Assembly: GCF_900095385.1 (NCBI RefSeq)
Contig: NZ_FMID01000047.1
Location: forward strand, 46,948-110,947
Reading direction: 5' to 3'
DNA from: Methanoculleus chikugoensis
Lineage (GTDB): Archaea; Halobacteriota; Methanomicrobia; Methanomicrobiales; Methanoculleaceae
Length of the DNA: 64,000 bases
The notes under the pieces are model-generated. The model was not told the origin of the DNA and did not search any database. It saw only the letters and a list, made by a program, of their open reading frames with translations. Position numbers and translations under genes: made by a program. Positions 41,768 to 51,208 of the stretch are shown piece by piece. Positions within the stretch are counted from its first letter, which is position 1. Each line of letters opens with the position of its first letter.

Positions 41768-43259
41768 CCCTCCCATAAATCCCCGTCGCCTCGGCAAACT
41801 CCCGCATCCCCTCTTCACCCATCTGGTCCGGCCGGAGCCGCCACTCCCAGTTCGCCTCCGTCGTGCCCGGCCGATTCATCCGCGCCTCCTCCCCGAGGCC
41901 GAGGATGTCCTGCATCGGGACGATGACGGTATCGGCAGGGGAGAGCATCGCGAGACGGATGAGGATCCGGTACACCTCATCGCCGCTCACCGATCCGCCG
42001 ATGTAGCGGAAGAGGAGGTTCTTCTGCTCCTCGGAGGTCTCGTGTTCGAACCACCCCCGGACGGTGTTGTTGTCGTGCGTTCCGGTGTAGGCGACACAGC
42101 CCTTTGCGAAGTTGTGCGGCGCGTGCGGGTTTTGCGCGACGTCGCCGGAGAAGCCGAAGGTCATGATCTTCATCCCCGGGAACCCGAAGTAGGCCATCAT
42201 CTCGTGGACGTCGGGGGTGATGTGGCCGAGGTCTTCGGCGATGATGGGAAGGCACGGCCTGCTCCGGGCAAGCAGGGTGAAGAGGTCCCGGCCGGGGGCA
42301 TCGACCCAGCGCCCGTTCCGGGCGGTCTCATCGCCGGCAGGCACCTCCCAGTACTGCACGAACCCCCGGAAGTGGTCGAGGCGCAGCCGGTCGACGAGAG
42401 CGAGGGTGCGGTCGATCCGGCTCTCCCACCACGCGAACCCCTGCTCCCGGTGCGCATCCCAGTTGTAGACCGGGTTCCCCCAGAGTTGCCCGGTATCGCT
42501 GAACGCATCCGGGGGCACGCCCGATACGGCCGCCGGTTTCTTCTGCTCGTCAAGTTTGAAGAGCCCCGGGTTCGCCCAGAGATCGACGCTGTCGTAGGTG
42601 ACGTATATGGGGACATCCCCGATGATCTGGAGGTGGCGTGCGCGGCAATGGACTTTCAGCGCCTGCCACTGCCGGTCGAAGACGTACTGGAGGAACTTCT
42701 CCCGCAAGATCCGGTCGGCAAGTTCGGTGCCGCGTTTTCGGAGCGCTTCCTCGCGCCGGTCCCGAATTCCGGTCGGCCAGTCGCTCCACACCTTTCCCGG
42801 GAACTCACCCTTGAGGGCAACGAAGATAGCGTAGTCGTTGAGCCATGACGTGTTTCCGGCCGCAAAATCCTCGTAGCGAAAATCGCAGCCTTGCTGCTTG
42901 AACCGCTCGAACGCCGTATCGAAGAGACCGTTCTTGTAGTCGAGAACCGCATGATAATCAATCCGGTCTCCGGAAAAACCGGGTGGGTCTGAGATATCCT
43001 CCGGGGCAAGGAAGCCGTCCGCGACCATCTGCTCGGGGCTGATGAGCCAGGTGTTCCCGGCGAACGCCGAGGTGCTCTGGTAGGGCGAGTTGGCGAACTC
43101 CGGGCACGTCGGGTTGAGCGGGAGGATCTGCCAGTAGCGCTGCCCGATACTGCTGAGGAGATCCACGAACCGGTATGCCGCGGGCCCGAGATCGCCGATC
43201 CCGTATGCCGACGGCAGCGACGTTATATGCAGGAGAACCCCGCTGCTCCGCCTGTTCAT
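41763..43259 (-). CDS. malQ: 4-alpha-glucanotransferase MalQ (GH77)
   Basis: 498 residues, normal for GH77 enzymes, which transfer maltooligosaccharide units. N-terminal RSSGVLLHITSLPSAYGIGD and DLLSSIGQRYWQILPLNPT are family signatures. The catalytic pocket has VDRLRLDHFRGFVQYWEVPA with the nucleophile Asp, IAEDLGHITPDV with the acid/base Glu, and YTGTHDNNTVRGW with the stabilising Asp. The gene is next to glgP in the leftward alpha-glucan cluster and follows the GH57 gene by 13 bases. Confidence 0.93.
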   Translation of the reverse strand: MNRRSSGVLLHITSLPSAYGIGDLGPAAYRFVDLLSSIGQRYWQILPLNPTCPEFANSPYQSTSAFAGNTWLISPEQMVADGFLAPEDISDPPGFSGDRIDYHAVLDYKNGLFDTAFERFKQQGCDFRYEDFAAGNTSWLNDYAIFVALKGEFPGKVWSDWPTGIRDRREEALRKRGTELADRILREKFLQYVFDRQWQALKVHCRARHLQIIGDVPIYVTYDSVDLWANPGLFKLDEQKKPAAVSGVPPDAFSDTGQLWGNPVYNWDAHREQGFAWWESRIDRTLALVDRLRLDHFRGFVQYWEVPAGDETARNGRWVDAPGRDLFTLLARSRPCLPIIAEDLGHITPDVHEMMAYFGFPGMKIMTFGFSGDVAQNPHAPHNFAKGCVAYTGTHDNNTVRGWFEHETSEEQKNLLFRYIGGSVSGDEVYRILIRLAMLSPADTVIVPMQDILGLGEEARMNRPGTTEANWEWRLRPDQMGEEGMREFAEATGIYGRG

Positions 43260-43272
43260 GTCCGATCCGCCC

Positions 43273-45627
43273 TCACGTCACCCGCACGCCGAGGCATGCC
43301 GCCGCTCTCCTGAAGGCTTCTGTCCATCGTTTTGCACCCCCGTCACCCCTGCCGGCACGCTCCCGCATCTCCGCGTAGTTCCCGCGCATCCCGACGCAGA
43401 TCTTCCGGCTCGCCCATAGACTGAGCGGCAACGGAAATACCTTTGCACACCCGACGATGCGGGAGATCGCTTCGAGCGGGGCCGGATCATCCGGCCGGGC
43501 CGCCGCTTCCCGGAGAGCGAGCGTGATCCGCCTGCTCGCCGCCGCCCCGAGGGCCGCGAGATCGGGCTCGGTGATATCCTCCCGCACCTCCTCCACGAGC
43601 GCGAAGAATCGCCCGGGGTCGGGGCATCCCTCTCCGATCATCGCGAGCAGCCGCTCGGTGCGGGCATGCGCCAGAAGACGGGCGGCGGCTCCCGGTATGG
43701 GGATCCCGAGGTCTTCGAGCACCCTGATTGTCGCCGCCGAATCACGATAGACCTGGGAGACCGCTTCTCCGATAACCGGCGCGATCTCGCGGGCGATCGT
43801 CCACCGCTCCTCTTCGGAGAGGTCGGACGCGGTGTAGACGCGGGAGAAGGTTCCGGATATCGCTCCGGCCGGGTCGGAACTCTCCCACACCGTCCTGAGC
43901 GCCTCATCGCCCCCGGGTTCGCGCACGCCGATGACAACCCGGTCAAGCCCGCCGAAGAACGCGGCTGCATCGAAGAACGCCTCTTCCCCCGTCGCCCGCG
44001 ACCGCACCCGGACGGTCCCGAGGATACGATCTCCGGCGGCCGGGCGGTACGGCCAGTCTCCATGAACGGCGTACATCCCCGATGCAGCCGCAGGGTGCTC
44101 GAGACCGAAGAGCGCGTAGAGAGCGGCCCCGGCTGCGATCCGGGGAAGATCGACCGCTGCCGGCCGGACAAGGGCATCGTAGACCTCCGCGCCGGTCGCG
44201 TACCCCGGATCGTTCACCGGAGCACGGCGGAGGATCTCGACGAACGCCGCTTCGATGTCGAGGTCGAGAACCTGCCGGGCAAGATCCATCGCCCGTTTCG
44301 CGTGCCGCATCACCTGGACGCTCCCCGGCTCCGTGATGTCGTCGAAGAACCAGCCGCAACTTGTCTGCATCAGCATCGCCTGCCGCTCAATTTCAAGGAG
44401 GAAGAGCACCCGCCGCCGGTCATCGGGAGAGAGGCCGCCGGACGCGTGCCGGGAGAAGAACGCCGAAACGCTCTCATCCGACCACCGGTCGAGGACGAGA
44501 TCGACGGCGTCGTCGCGGACACCGGCCGCGATCGCCTCCTCCGTCCGGGGAGCGAGAGCGTCCCTGACCATGGCGATCGCCTCCCGGAGCGGGCACCGCC
44601 ACGCCTGCGACCAACCGGGATGCGTCCCGCTATGGCACCCGCACGCCCCCCGCCACCGCTCGACACCGTGGGCGCAGCTCCACGACGTCCCTTCGCGGAC
44701 GAGCGCCTCGTGCGTGGGCGGGTGGGCCTCGAGGTACTCGCCGTAGACCGTGAGGCGGACGTCGCGGTGCGCCTCGATGACGCGAAGGCAGCGGGCGAGC
44801 GCCATCTCCCCGAACGTGCGGTGATGGCCGTAGGTCTCGGCATCGGTTGCGATATGCACGAGTTCGGGGCGGTCCTGTTCCCGGGAGAAAGCATCCAGCA
44901 ATCGCCCGGCGAACCGTCCCCCGTCGGAGAGCAGGTCGCCGAACGCGACATCGCGGGCTATTGCCCCGTTGTAGAAGAAGACCGCGATGCTCCGCCCGGA
45001 GGGGAGACGGCAGAGATAGGGCATCCTTGTCTCGACCCCTCCGCCGGAGACGTCCGTCCAGCCTTCCTCCCCGATCTCCCGCACGCCTGCGGCCTGGTGC
45101 GGGGCGAGGATGGTAAACCGGATCCCTGCTGCCGCCAGCAGATCCAGGGACTCGATATCGACCGCAGTCTCCGGAAGCCACATCCCTTCGGGCATTCGGC
45201 CGAACCGTGCCGTGAAATCGCGCACACCCCAGGCGACCTGGATCTGTTTATCCCTCCGGGTCGAGATGGGCATGATGGCGTGGTTGTAGCAGCAGGCGAT
45301 CGCAGACCCGTGGCCGCCGTAGCGTTCCCGGCTCTCGCGGTCGGCGTCGAGGATCGCATCGTACACCTCTGGGTGGTGCCGCTCGAGCCAGGCAAAAAGC
45401 GTTGGTGCGGCCGTGAAACTGATCCGTGCGTAGTTGTTCACGAGATCCTCGATCAACCCGTCGGCGTCGAGGATGCGTGCGGCGGTGTTCGGGGCGTAGC
45501 ACTCCGCGGTCACCCGCTCGTTCCAGTCGTGGTACGGCGCGGCGGAACGCTGCACTTCGACCTCTCCGAGCCAGGGGTTCTCACGCGCGGGCTGGTAGAA
45601 GTGACCGTGGATGCAGACGGCACGCAT
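43273..45627 (-). CDS. GH57-family glycoside hydrolase with DUF3536
   Basis: 784 residues. The N-terminal GH57 core reads MRAVCIHGHFYQPARENPWL, PTLFAWLERHHPEVYDAI, MWLPETAVDIESLDLLAAAG (nucleophile Glu region) and IATDAETYGHHRTFGEMALA (Asp). A DUF3536 C-terminal half follows, with GTHPGWSQAWRCPLREAI and SCGWFFDDI. The family includes alpha-glucan acting enzymes; the specificity is not certain. It starts seven bases past the end of the branching-enzyme gene and lies before malQ in the leftward run. Confidence 0.87.
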   Translation of the reverse strand: MRAVCIHGHFYQPARENPWLGEVEVQRSAAPYHDWNERVTAECYAPNTAARILDADGLIEDLVNNYARISFTAAPTLFAWLERHHPEVYDAILDADRESRERYGGHGSAIACCYNHAIMPISTRRDKQIQVAWGVRDFTARFGRMPEGMWLPETAVDIESLDLLAAAGIRFTILAPHQAAGVREIGEEGWTDVSGGGVETRMPYLCRLPSGRSIAVFFYNGAIARDVAFGDLLSDGGRFAGRLLDAFSREQDRPELVHIATDAETYGHHRTFGEMALARCLRVIEAHRDVRLTVYGEYLEAHPPTHEALVREGTSWSCAHGVERWRGACGCHSGTHPGWSQAWRCPLREAIAMVRDALAPRTEEAIAAGVRDDAVDLVLDRWSDESVSAFFSRHASGGLSPDDRRRVLFLLEIERQAMLMQTSCGWFFDDITEPGSVQVMRHAKRAMDLARQVLDLDIEAAFVEILRRAPVNDPGYATGAEVYDALVRPAAVDLPRIAAGAALYALFGLEHPAAASGMYAVHGDWPYRPAAGDRILGTVRVRSRATGEEAFFDAAAFFGGLDRVVIGVREPGGDEALRTVWESSDPAGAISGTFSRVYTASDLSEEERWTIAREIAPVIGEAVSQVYRDSAATIRVLEDLGIPIPGAAARLLAHARTERLLAMIGEGCPDPGRFFALVEEVREDITEPDLAALGAAASRRITLALREAAARPDDPAPLEAISRIVGCAKVFPLPLSLWASRKICVGMRGNYAEMRERAGRGDGGAKRWTEAFRRAAACLGVRVT

Positions 45628-45633
45628 CGTTCG

Positions 45634-47583
45634 TCACGCCCCCTCGGGAAGGAAGACGACCGCCCCGAGCGGGGGCAGGGTGAGCGAAAGCGAGCACGGC
45701 CGGCCGTGTGCCGGAATCCGCTCCGCCTCCACCCCGCCGAGATTCCCGACGCTGCTCCCGCCGTACTCGATCGCATCGCTGTTGAGCACCTCCTTCCAGA
45801 ACCCGCCGAACGGGACGCCGACCCGGTAGCCATAGCGCGGCACCGGCGTGAAGTTGCAGACGACCAGGGCGACGTCGTCGGCCGACCGCCCCCGCCGCAG
45901 GTAACTGACGACGCTCTTCTCGACGTCCGAGAAGTCGACCCACTCGAACCCCGCCGGATCGGCGTCCCGCTCGTGGAGGGCGGGCTCCCGCCGGTAGAGG
46001 CGGTTCAAGTCGGCGACCCAGCGGAGGATCCCCTGGTGCGGCGCGTACTCCAGGAGGTGCCACTCAAGCCCCGTCTCGTGGCCCCACTCCGACCACTGCC
46101 CGAACTCACCGCCCATGAAGAGGAGTTTCTTGCCCGGGTGCGTGAACATATACCCATATAGGAGACGGAGATTCGCCCGTTTCCGCCACTCGTCACCGGG
46201 CATCTTCCCGATCAACGAACTTTTTTCGTGAACGACCTCGTCGTGCGAGAGAGGGAGAACGTAGCGCTCGGAGAACGCATACCATATGCTGAACGTCAGG
46301 AGATCGGGGCGGTACTTCCGAAAGACCGGGTCGAGCGTGAAGTAGTCCAGGGTATCGTGCATCCAGCCCATGTTCCACTTCAGGTCGAACCCGAGCCCCC
46401 CGGTCGCGGTCGGGGCGGTCACCCCCGGCCAGGCGGTCGCCTCCTCGGCGATGACGAGCACGTCCGGGAAGTTCGCGTGGACGGTGTCGTTCACCTTCCG
46501 CAGAAACGTCATTGCCTCGAGGTTCTCCCGCCCGCCGTAGACGTTCGGCGTCCACTCCCCGACGCTCCGGGCGTAGTCGAGGTAGAGCATCGAGGAGACC
46601 GCGTCGACCCGGAGACCGTCCGCGTGGTAGCGTTCGAGCCAGAAGACGGCGCTGCTGATGAGAAACGACCTGACCTCGTTCCTCGCGAGGTTGAAGACGT
46701 AACTCTTCCATTCCGGGTGGTAGCGCCGGCCGGGGAGGGCGTGCTCGTAGAGGTAGGTGCCGTCGAAGTAGGAGAGGCCGTAGCCGTCGGAGGGGAAATG
46801 GGACGGCACCCAGTCAAGGATCACCCCGATCCCGCGCAGGTGAAGGTGCTCGACGAGGTGCATGAACTCCTGCGGGGTGCCGTACCTGCTCGTGGGGGCG
46901 AAGTAGCCGAGCGTCTGGTAGCCCCAGGAGGCGTAGAGCGGGTGCTCCATAACCGGGAGGAACTCGACGTGCGTGAACCCCGCCTCGAGCAGGTAGTCGG
47001 CGAGTTCGGTTGCAATCTTCTGGTAATTCGTGCATCGCCCCTCCTGCATCCGCCACGAACCGAGATGAACCTCATAGACGGATACCGGAGCGTCCGGGGT
47101 GTTCGCCTCCTCCCGGCAGCGCATCCACGCCCGGTCGCGCCAGGCGTAGGAGAGATCCCAGACGGCGGACGCGGTCTTCGGCGGAACCTCCCAGAAGCGG
47201 GCGAACGGATCCCCCTTCTCCACGCGGTAATCGCGGTACCTGCTCCGGATGTGGTACTTGTAGAGCGTCCCGTGGCCGAGTTCCGGGACGAACCCCTCCC
47301 AGATGCCTGAGTTGTCGCCCCGTGCCGCGAGCGGGTTTTCGCCTGCCTTCCACCCGTTGAAGTCCCCGATGACCGAGACCTCCGCGGCGTTCGGCGCCCA
47401 GACGGAGAAGAACGTCCCCTGCACACCGTCGGCGACGGCGAGATGCGCCCCCAGCTTCTCGTAGAGACGCGAGTGGTTCCCCTGCCGGAAGAGGTAGACG
47501 TCGTAGTCGGTGATGAGGCTCCCGGTCTTCGTGATCTCGGGCAACGCCTGCTGCACGCTCTCACCCGTCCCTGAGGTCTTCAT
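45634..47583 (-). CDS. glgB: 1,4-alpha-glucan branching enzyme GlgB (GH13)
   Basis: 649 residues. A CBM48 N-terminal domain ([20 protein letters not shown]) precedes the GH13 barrel with [28 protein letters not shown] (nucleophile Asp), [14 protein letters not shown] (acid/base Glu) and [15 protein letters not shown] (stabilising Asp). It introduces alpha-1,6 branches in glycogen. Its start overlaps the glycosyltransferase stop by 23 bases. GlgB length and domain order are standard for the shorter (no N1) type. Confidence 0.94.
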   Translation of the reverse strand: MKTSGTGESVQQALPEITKTGSLITDYDVYLFRQGNHSRLYEKLGAHLAVADGVQGTFFSVWAPNAAEVSVIGDFNGWKAGENPLAARGDNSGIWEGFVPELGHGTLYKYHIRSRYRDYRVEKGDPFARFWEVPPKTASAVWDLSYAWRDRAWMRCREEANTPDAPVSVYEVHLGSWRMQEGRCTNYQKIATELADYLLEAGFTHVEFLPVMEHPLYASWGYQTLGYFAPTSRYGTPQEFMHLVEHLHLRGIGVILDWVPSHFPSDGYGLSYFDGTYLYEHALPGRRYHPEWKSYVFNLARNEVRSFLISSAVFWLERYHADGLRVDAVSSMLYLDYARSVGEWTPNVYGGRENLEAMTFLRKVNDTVHANFPDVLVIAEEATAWPGVTAPTATGGLGFDLKWNMGWMHDTLDYFTLDPVFRKYRPDLLTFSIWYAFSERYVLPLSHDEVVHEKSSLIGKMPGDEWRKRANLRLLYGYMFTHPGKKLLFMGGEFGQWSEWGHETGLEWHLLEYAPHQGILRWVADLNRLYRREPALHERDADPAGFEWVDFSDVEKSVVSYLRRGRSADDVALVVCNFTPVPRYGYRVGVPFGGFWKEVLNSDAIEYGGSSVGNLGGVEAERIPAHGRPCSLSLTLPPLGAVVFLPEGA

Positions 47584-48733
47584 CGCCGCCCGCCCGGGGG
47601 ATGTCCCGGTAGACGCCGAGCATCCGTTCCGTGACGACGCTCCACCTGAACTTGTCCATCACCTTCCTCCTGCCGGCTTTCCCGAGCCTCTGCATGTAGG
47701 CTGGGTCGTCGATGAGGTGGCAGACCCCCCAGGCGATCGAGTCCGGCCGGACAGGCACCTTGATCCCGTTCCTGAAGTTATCGATGTTCTCGGCGAGCCC
47801 CCCGACCTCCGTCGCGACGACGCAACGCTCCGCGCTCCAGGCCTCCGTGAGGACGAGGCCGAACGGCTCGTTCCTGCTCGGGATGGCGACGAGATCGCAG
47901 GCGTTCAGGAGCCGGATGTGCTCCTCATCAGAGACGTAGCCGAGGAACTGCACGGGAAGACCGTTCGCCGTTCCCTCCAGGTAGCCGCGCATATCCCCGG
48001 TGCCGGCAAAGAGGAACTGCACGTCCCAGCGTTTGGTGAGGATCTCGGGTATGGCCTGCATCAGGAGGTCGGGCCCCTTCTGGTAGGTGAGACGGCCGAC
48101 GAAGAGAACGACGGGCGCGAGCGGGTGGATGCCGTAGCGTTTCTTCACCTCGCCCGGGTCGACCGGGGTGCGGTAGGCGTCGGGATCGATCCCGTTCGGG
48201 ATGACGGCGATCTTCCACTCGGGGATGTTGTAGAGCCACATCACCTCGGTCTTCGTCGAGTTGGAGACGGTCGTGACCGACTTCGCGATGTAGCCCCCGT
48301 ACCACTCCTTGCCCGATATCTCCTGGAACTCCCACCAGCCGCCGAAGTTCCCCCCGTGCCGGCCGTACTCGGTTGAATGGAAGGAGAGGACGGTGTTCCG
48401 GTCGCGGAGAACGTGCAGCGCCTCCACGACGTGCCAGTCGTGGAAGTGGAGGATGTCGAACGGCGGCGTGTCGTGAGCGCGGAACGCGTCCACGAGCATG
48501 TTGCTCATCGTCCTGCAGTACTCGATGACGTTGTCGCCGTACGGCAGGCAATAGTGGTAGTGGACGCCGTTGATCGCCGCATCATTCCCTTCCCCCCGCG
48601 TGAAGAAGTGAACCTCGTGCCCTTTCAGGGCGAGGCGCTCGGCGAGGTGGGTCGCCGCCGGGGCAAGGCCGCCCACCTTGAAGGTGGAATGGAGTGACTC
48701 CCAGCAGAAGAAGGCTATTTTAAACGATTCCAT
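47561..48733 (-). CDS. GT4 glycosyltransferase, probable glycogen synthase
   Basis: 390 residues. GT-B fold: an N-terminal [20 protein letters not shown] acceptor/donor loop, [13 protein letters not shown], then the C-terminal donor domain [17 protein letters not shown] and [20 protein letters not shown] containing the EX7E motif. Archaeal glycogen synthases of this kind use ADP- or UDP-glucose. It overlaps glgB by 23 bases and the upstream GH57 by 19, placing it firmly in the glycogen operon. Confidence 0.87.
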   Translation of the reverse strand: MESFKIAFFCWESLHSTFKVGGLAPAATHLAERLALKGHEVHFFTRGEGNDAAINGVHYHYCLPYGDNVIEYCRTMSNMLVDAFRAHDTPPFDILHFHDWHVVEALHVLRDRNTVLSFHSTEYGRHGGNFGGWWEFQEISGKEWYGGYIAKSVTTVSNSTKTEVMWLYNIPEWKIAVIPNGIDPDAYRTPVDPGEVKKRYGIHPLAPVVLFVGRLTYQKGPDLLMQAIPEILTKRWDVQFLFAGTGDMRGYLEGTANGLPVQFLGYVSDEEHIRLLNACDLVAIPSRNEPFGLVLTEAWSAERCVVATEVGGLAENIDNFRNGIKVPVRPDSIAWGVCHLIDDPAYMQRLGKAGRRKVMDKFRWSVVTERMLGVYRDIPRAGGDEDLRDG

Positions 48734-50160
48734 AGTCTCTCAATCCTCTTTCGGACTGTCGACCGGAGTTCGGCACGGTCGGCGACGCCCGAGACCTTCT
48801 TCGCCAGGTTCTCGTCGCCGATGACGAGGTCGATCCAGCGGGAGAAGTCTTCGCGCTCCACGTGGTAGCGGATGACGTCGTCGGGAGCAAATTCGAGCAT
48901 GTTCAGGAGTTCCTGCAGGCTGTGGGCGGCGTAGCCGGCCGGCCGTTCGTGCGACGAGAAGTAGAATGCCTTCTCCGGCGGGACGCAGCGGAGCGAGAGG
49001 ACGGCTTTGCGCGACCGTGCGCCGGCTGCCGACCGTTCTTCGAAGTCGGAGAGCACCCGCATGCAGGAGGCGAAGTGGTCGTGGGCCGCCTGGTGGCTGA
49101 CGGCGTGGAGCGGTCTTCCGCACGAGGCCGAGCGCATGGCCATCCGGCGGATATGGTCGGTATCGAGAAGACACCGCCAGATGTTCCCGTCCGCGACAAG
49201 ATCCCGGGCCTCCTCGAGCGCGTGGAGAGCGGAGTGCTGCAGGATGGTCATCTGCAGGTTCTTCGGTTCGGTTGCCTCCCCGATCTCCCCGTGGGCCGGG
49301 AATGTTGCGGCCACCGAGGGGTGCACGCTCTCTATCCCCTCCCCTGCGAGGGCGGACGGGAGCGCCCGCAGGAACTCGAGGATGCCCGTCTCGGCCCCGA
49401 TGGCATCCCCGAAGACGCGGTAGTCGAGGAAGAGCGTGACGCAGTCGCCGGGGGATACGGAGAGCCATTCCGCGTACCGGTCGGCCATGAGCGGCCATTT
49501 GTCCCACCCGCGCCAGGGGAACCGCACGGCGATATCGTCGGCGAGATCGCAGTGGGTGACGATGACGGGAAGATCGCGGTAGGTGTATGTGTAGTTCGGG
49601 TCTCTCTCAAGAGCGGGCCCCTCGCCCCCCTCGATGACCGCCGCCCGGATTCCGGCCTCCTTGAGCACCTTCGCGGTGGCGGGGGTGATGGGGTAGTCGG
49701 CATGGGCGAACGCGGTCGGCGCCACGGAGAAGAGTTCCTTCATCAGGTCGCGGTGCATGAGGAGTTCGGCCTCGAACTCCGTGAGATCGGCGAACTGTCC
49801 GGCGACGCTGTGATAGTAGGTCTGGGCGAGGAGTTCGACGTTAGGGTGGGTGGCCGCACGGGAGAGGAGGTCGAGCGTCTCCGGGTACCACTCCTCGAGA
49901 TGCTCCACGACCGTCCCGGAGATGCTGAGGGCGCAGGCAAACCCGCCGTCCAGGATGTCGAGGAGGATCTCCGTTGCCGGCCGAAAGGAACGGTCGATGA
50001 CGTCTCCCAGGTCTTCCTTTATATTCGGACTAAAGTACCTGTCTTTCGCATCTCTTGTTCTCTTTACCGTATCTGGCCGAAATCCGGGATTGAGGTAACA
50101 GGGATAGTGAATATCGAATCCCAGACAGACCTTTGGTGAATTTGACCCCTCGCCTGTCAT
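48715..50160 (-). CDS. GH57 alpha-amylase-type hydrolase
   Basis: 481 residues from the ATG at 50160; a GTG at 50211 extends the frame, but the TATA box at 50182-50190 is only 26 bases from the ATG, so the mRNA is leaderless. GH57 traits: VCLGFDIHYPCYLNPGF, LAQTYYHSVAGQF, FAHADYPITPATAKVLKEAG, and FLDYRVFGDAIGAETGILEF with the Asp. It is the first gene of the leftward glycogen operon (amylase, synthase, branching enzyme, GH57, malQ, glgP) and may release glucose from the polymer. Confidence 0.85.
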   Translation of the reverse strand: MTGEGSNSPKVCLGFDIHYPCYLNPGFRPDTVKRTRDAKDRYFSPNIKEDLGDVIDRSFRPATEILLDILDGGFACALSISGTVVEHLEEWYPETLDLLSRAATHPNVELLAQTYYHSVAGQFADLTEFEAELLMHRDLMKELFSVAPTAFAHADYPITPATAKVLKEAGIRAAVIEGGEGPALERDPNYTYTYRDLPVIVTHCDLADDIAVRFPWRGWDKWPLMADRYAEWLSVSPGDCVTLFLDYRVFGDAIGAETGILEFLRALPSALAGEGIESVHPSVAATFPAHGEIGEATEPKNLQMTILQHSALHALEEARDLVADGNIWRCLLDTDHIRRMAMRSASCGRPLHAVSHQAAHDHFASCMRVLSDFEERSAAGARSRKAVLSLRCVPPEKAFYFSSHERPAGYAAHSLQELLNMLEFAPDDVIRYHVEREDFSRWIDLVIGDENLAKKVSGVADRAELRSTVRKRIERLWNRLK

Positions 50161-50181
50161 CGGGGGTAGATGTCCGTTTCC

Positions 50182-50190
50182 GTATATAAA
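50182..50190 (-). promoter_or_regulatory. TATA box of the glycogen operon
   Basis: Reverse-strand ATTTATATAC precedes the ATG at 50160 by about 26 bases, the spacing for a leaderless transcript. No ribosome site is present before that ATG. Confidence 0.65.
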
Positions 50191-50382
50191 TGTCGTCGGT
50201 TCCGGGGCCACATCGATCCTCTCCGTCTCTCCAGGCTCCGATGCAACGGCGGCGTGCGGGTGTTCTTCCGGCAGGAGATCGAGAGAGCCTCATCCCGTTA
50301 TCTTACGGACGGCTCAAGTGCAGGGACGATCCACCGCATAGTGAGGAACATCGTGAGCAGCGATGGATTTCGTGTGAGGACG

Positions 50383-50644
50383 ATGGACCGGCGGGAGGTC
50401 GAGATCGCCGTCGACCGGGCGGGGCAGGAGGGGTGGAACCCGGGGGTTCACGACGCGGAGGCCTTCTACGCCGTCGATCCCGGGGGTTCTTCGTCGGGGA
50501 ACTGACGGCGAGACGTTCGCCTTCGCCGGGCTGTACATCCACGGGATGTCGTCCGCCTTCGAGACGGGGCGGATCCACACAAAGGCCGTCCTCGATCTCC
50601 CTATCCGTGAGATCTTCGGCGTGACGTCGTTCGAGCCCGGGTGA
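50383..50644 (+). pseudogene. GNAT acetyltransferase remnant
   Basis: The frame from ATG 50383 reads MDRREVEIAVDRAGQEGWNP, GVHDAEAFYAVDPGG, which is the start of GNAT proteins of the EGWNPG..D...F...DP.GFFVGE type. After a frameshift near 50490 the sequence GFFVGEL continues and, in another frame, FAFAGLYIHGMSSAFETGRI follows to a stop at 50642. The acetyl-CoA binding loop is lost by deletion. A broken gene. Confidence 0.6.
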
Positions 50645-50654
50645 GGGATTCTCA

Positions 50655-50815
50655 GACAATCCCCCACCCGCGAGAGACAGGGGCAGCCCCCTCTCCTGTC
50701 TCTACCCTATAAGACTGTCCTATAGCCCCCATCCCACCCGGCCTTCGGCCTCCTCCCCCGCCCAAAGGGCGGGGGCAGTGCGTGGCGATACTCATGGAAA
50801 GCCGTATCCTCCAGA
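50655..50815 (+). repeat. Palindromic GC-rich intergenic repeat, copy E (long form)
   Basis: Reads GAGAGACAGGGGCAGCCCCC TCTCCTGTCTC, a 12-base hairpin, then CCCACCCGGCCTTCGGCCTC, GGGCGGGGGCAGTGCGTGGC and GATACTCATGGAAAGCCG. Same layout as copy C in the opposite register. Confidence 0.8.
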
Positions 50816-50861
50816 GCGAGTCGGGACACCACCCCTTCTCCCGCATCTCCCCGTGCAGTGG

Positions 50862-51012
50862 ACCGCGGGGTATCGCCATTGGGGGCGGGGCTGACGGGGA
50901 GGGGGGCTGCTCCCCCCTCCCCTGTCTCTATCGTACAAAACTCCTCCTGAAGCCCCACCCACGAGGGGCGGGGGCAGTGCGTGGCGATACCCACACGAAA
51001 GCCGCGCATGGG
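50862..51012 (+). repeat. Palindromic GC-rich intergenic repeat, copy F
   Basis: Left end GGTATCGCCATTGGGGGCGG, central GGGGAGGGGGGCTGCTCCCC CCTCCCC hairpin, right end GTGGCGATACCCACACGAAA GCCG. It follows copy E after about 45 bases, giving a tandem pair before the decarboxylase gene. From 51013 to 51208 I see only AT-rich leader and a weak third end motif at about 51049. Confidence 0.8.
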
Positions 51013-51208
51013 GCTTCTTCGGGATCTCCCCATACAGTGAGCCGTGGTGGACATCACCATGGAAATAGGGACGGGAGTAGAGTCCCCCTCACAGAGCACC
51101 GCCTTCCATCCTCTCATCCCCCCATAGCAAGATACCCCTCCATCCCCCACCTGGGCCAAAAGATTCTAAAGCGACCCCTTCCGATCACTCTTCAGGGAGT
51201 GTGGCTGC

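Noticed and set aside
43666..46161. An 831-codon forward frame opposite GH57 and glgB
   Set aside because: Antisense shadow; both GH57 and GlgB motifs are intact on the reverse strand.
50655..51012. Possible CRISPR array
   Set aside because: There are two inverted copies of a long palindrome, not short direct repeats with equal-length spacers; no cas genes are present.
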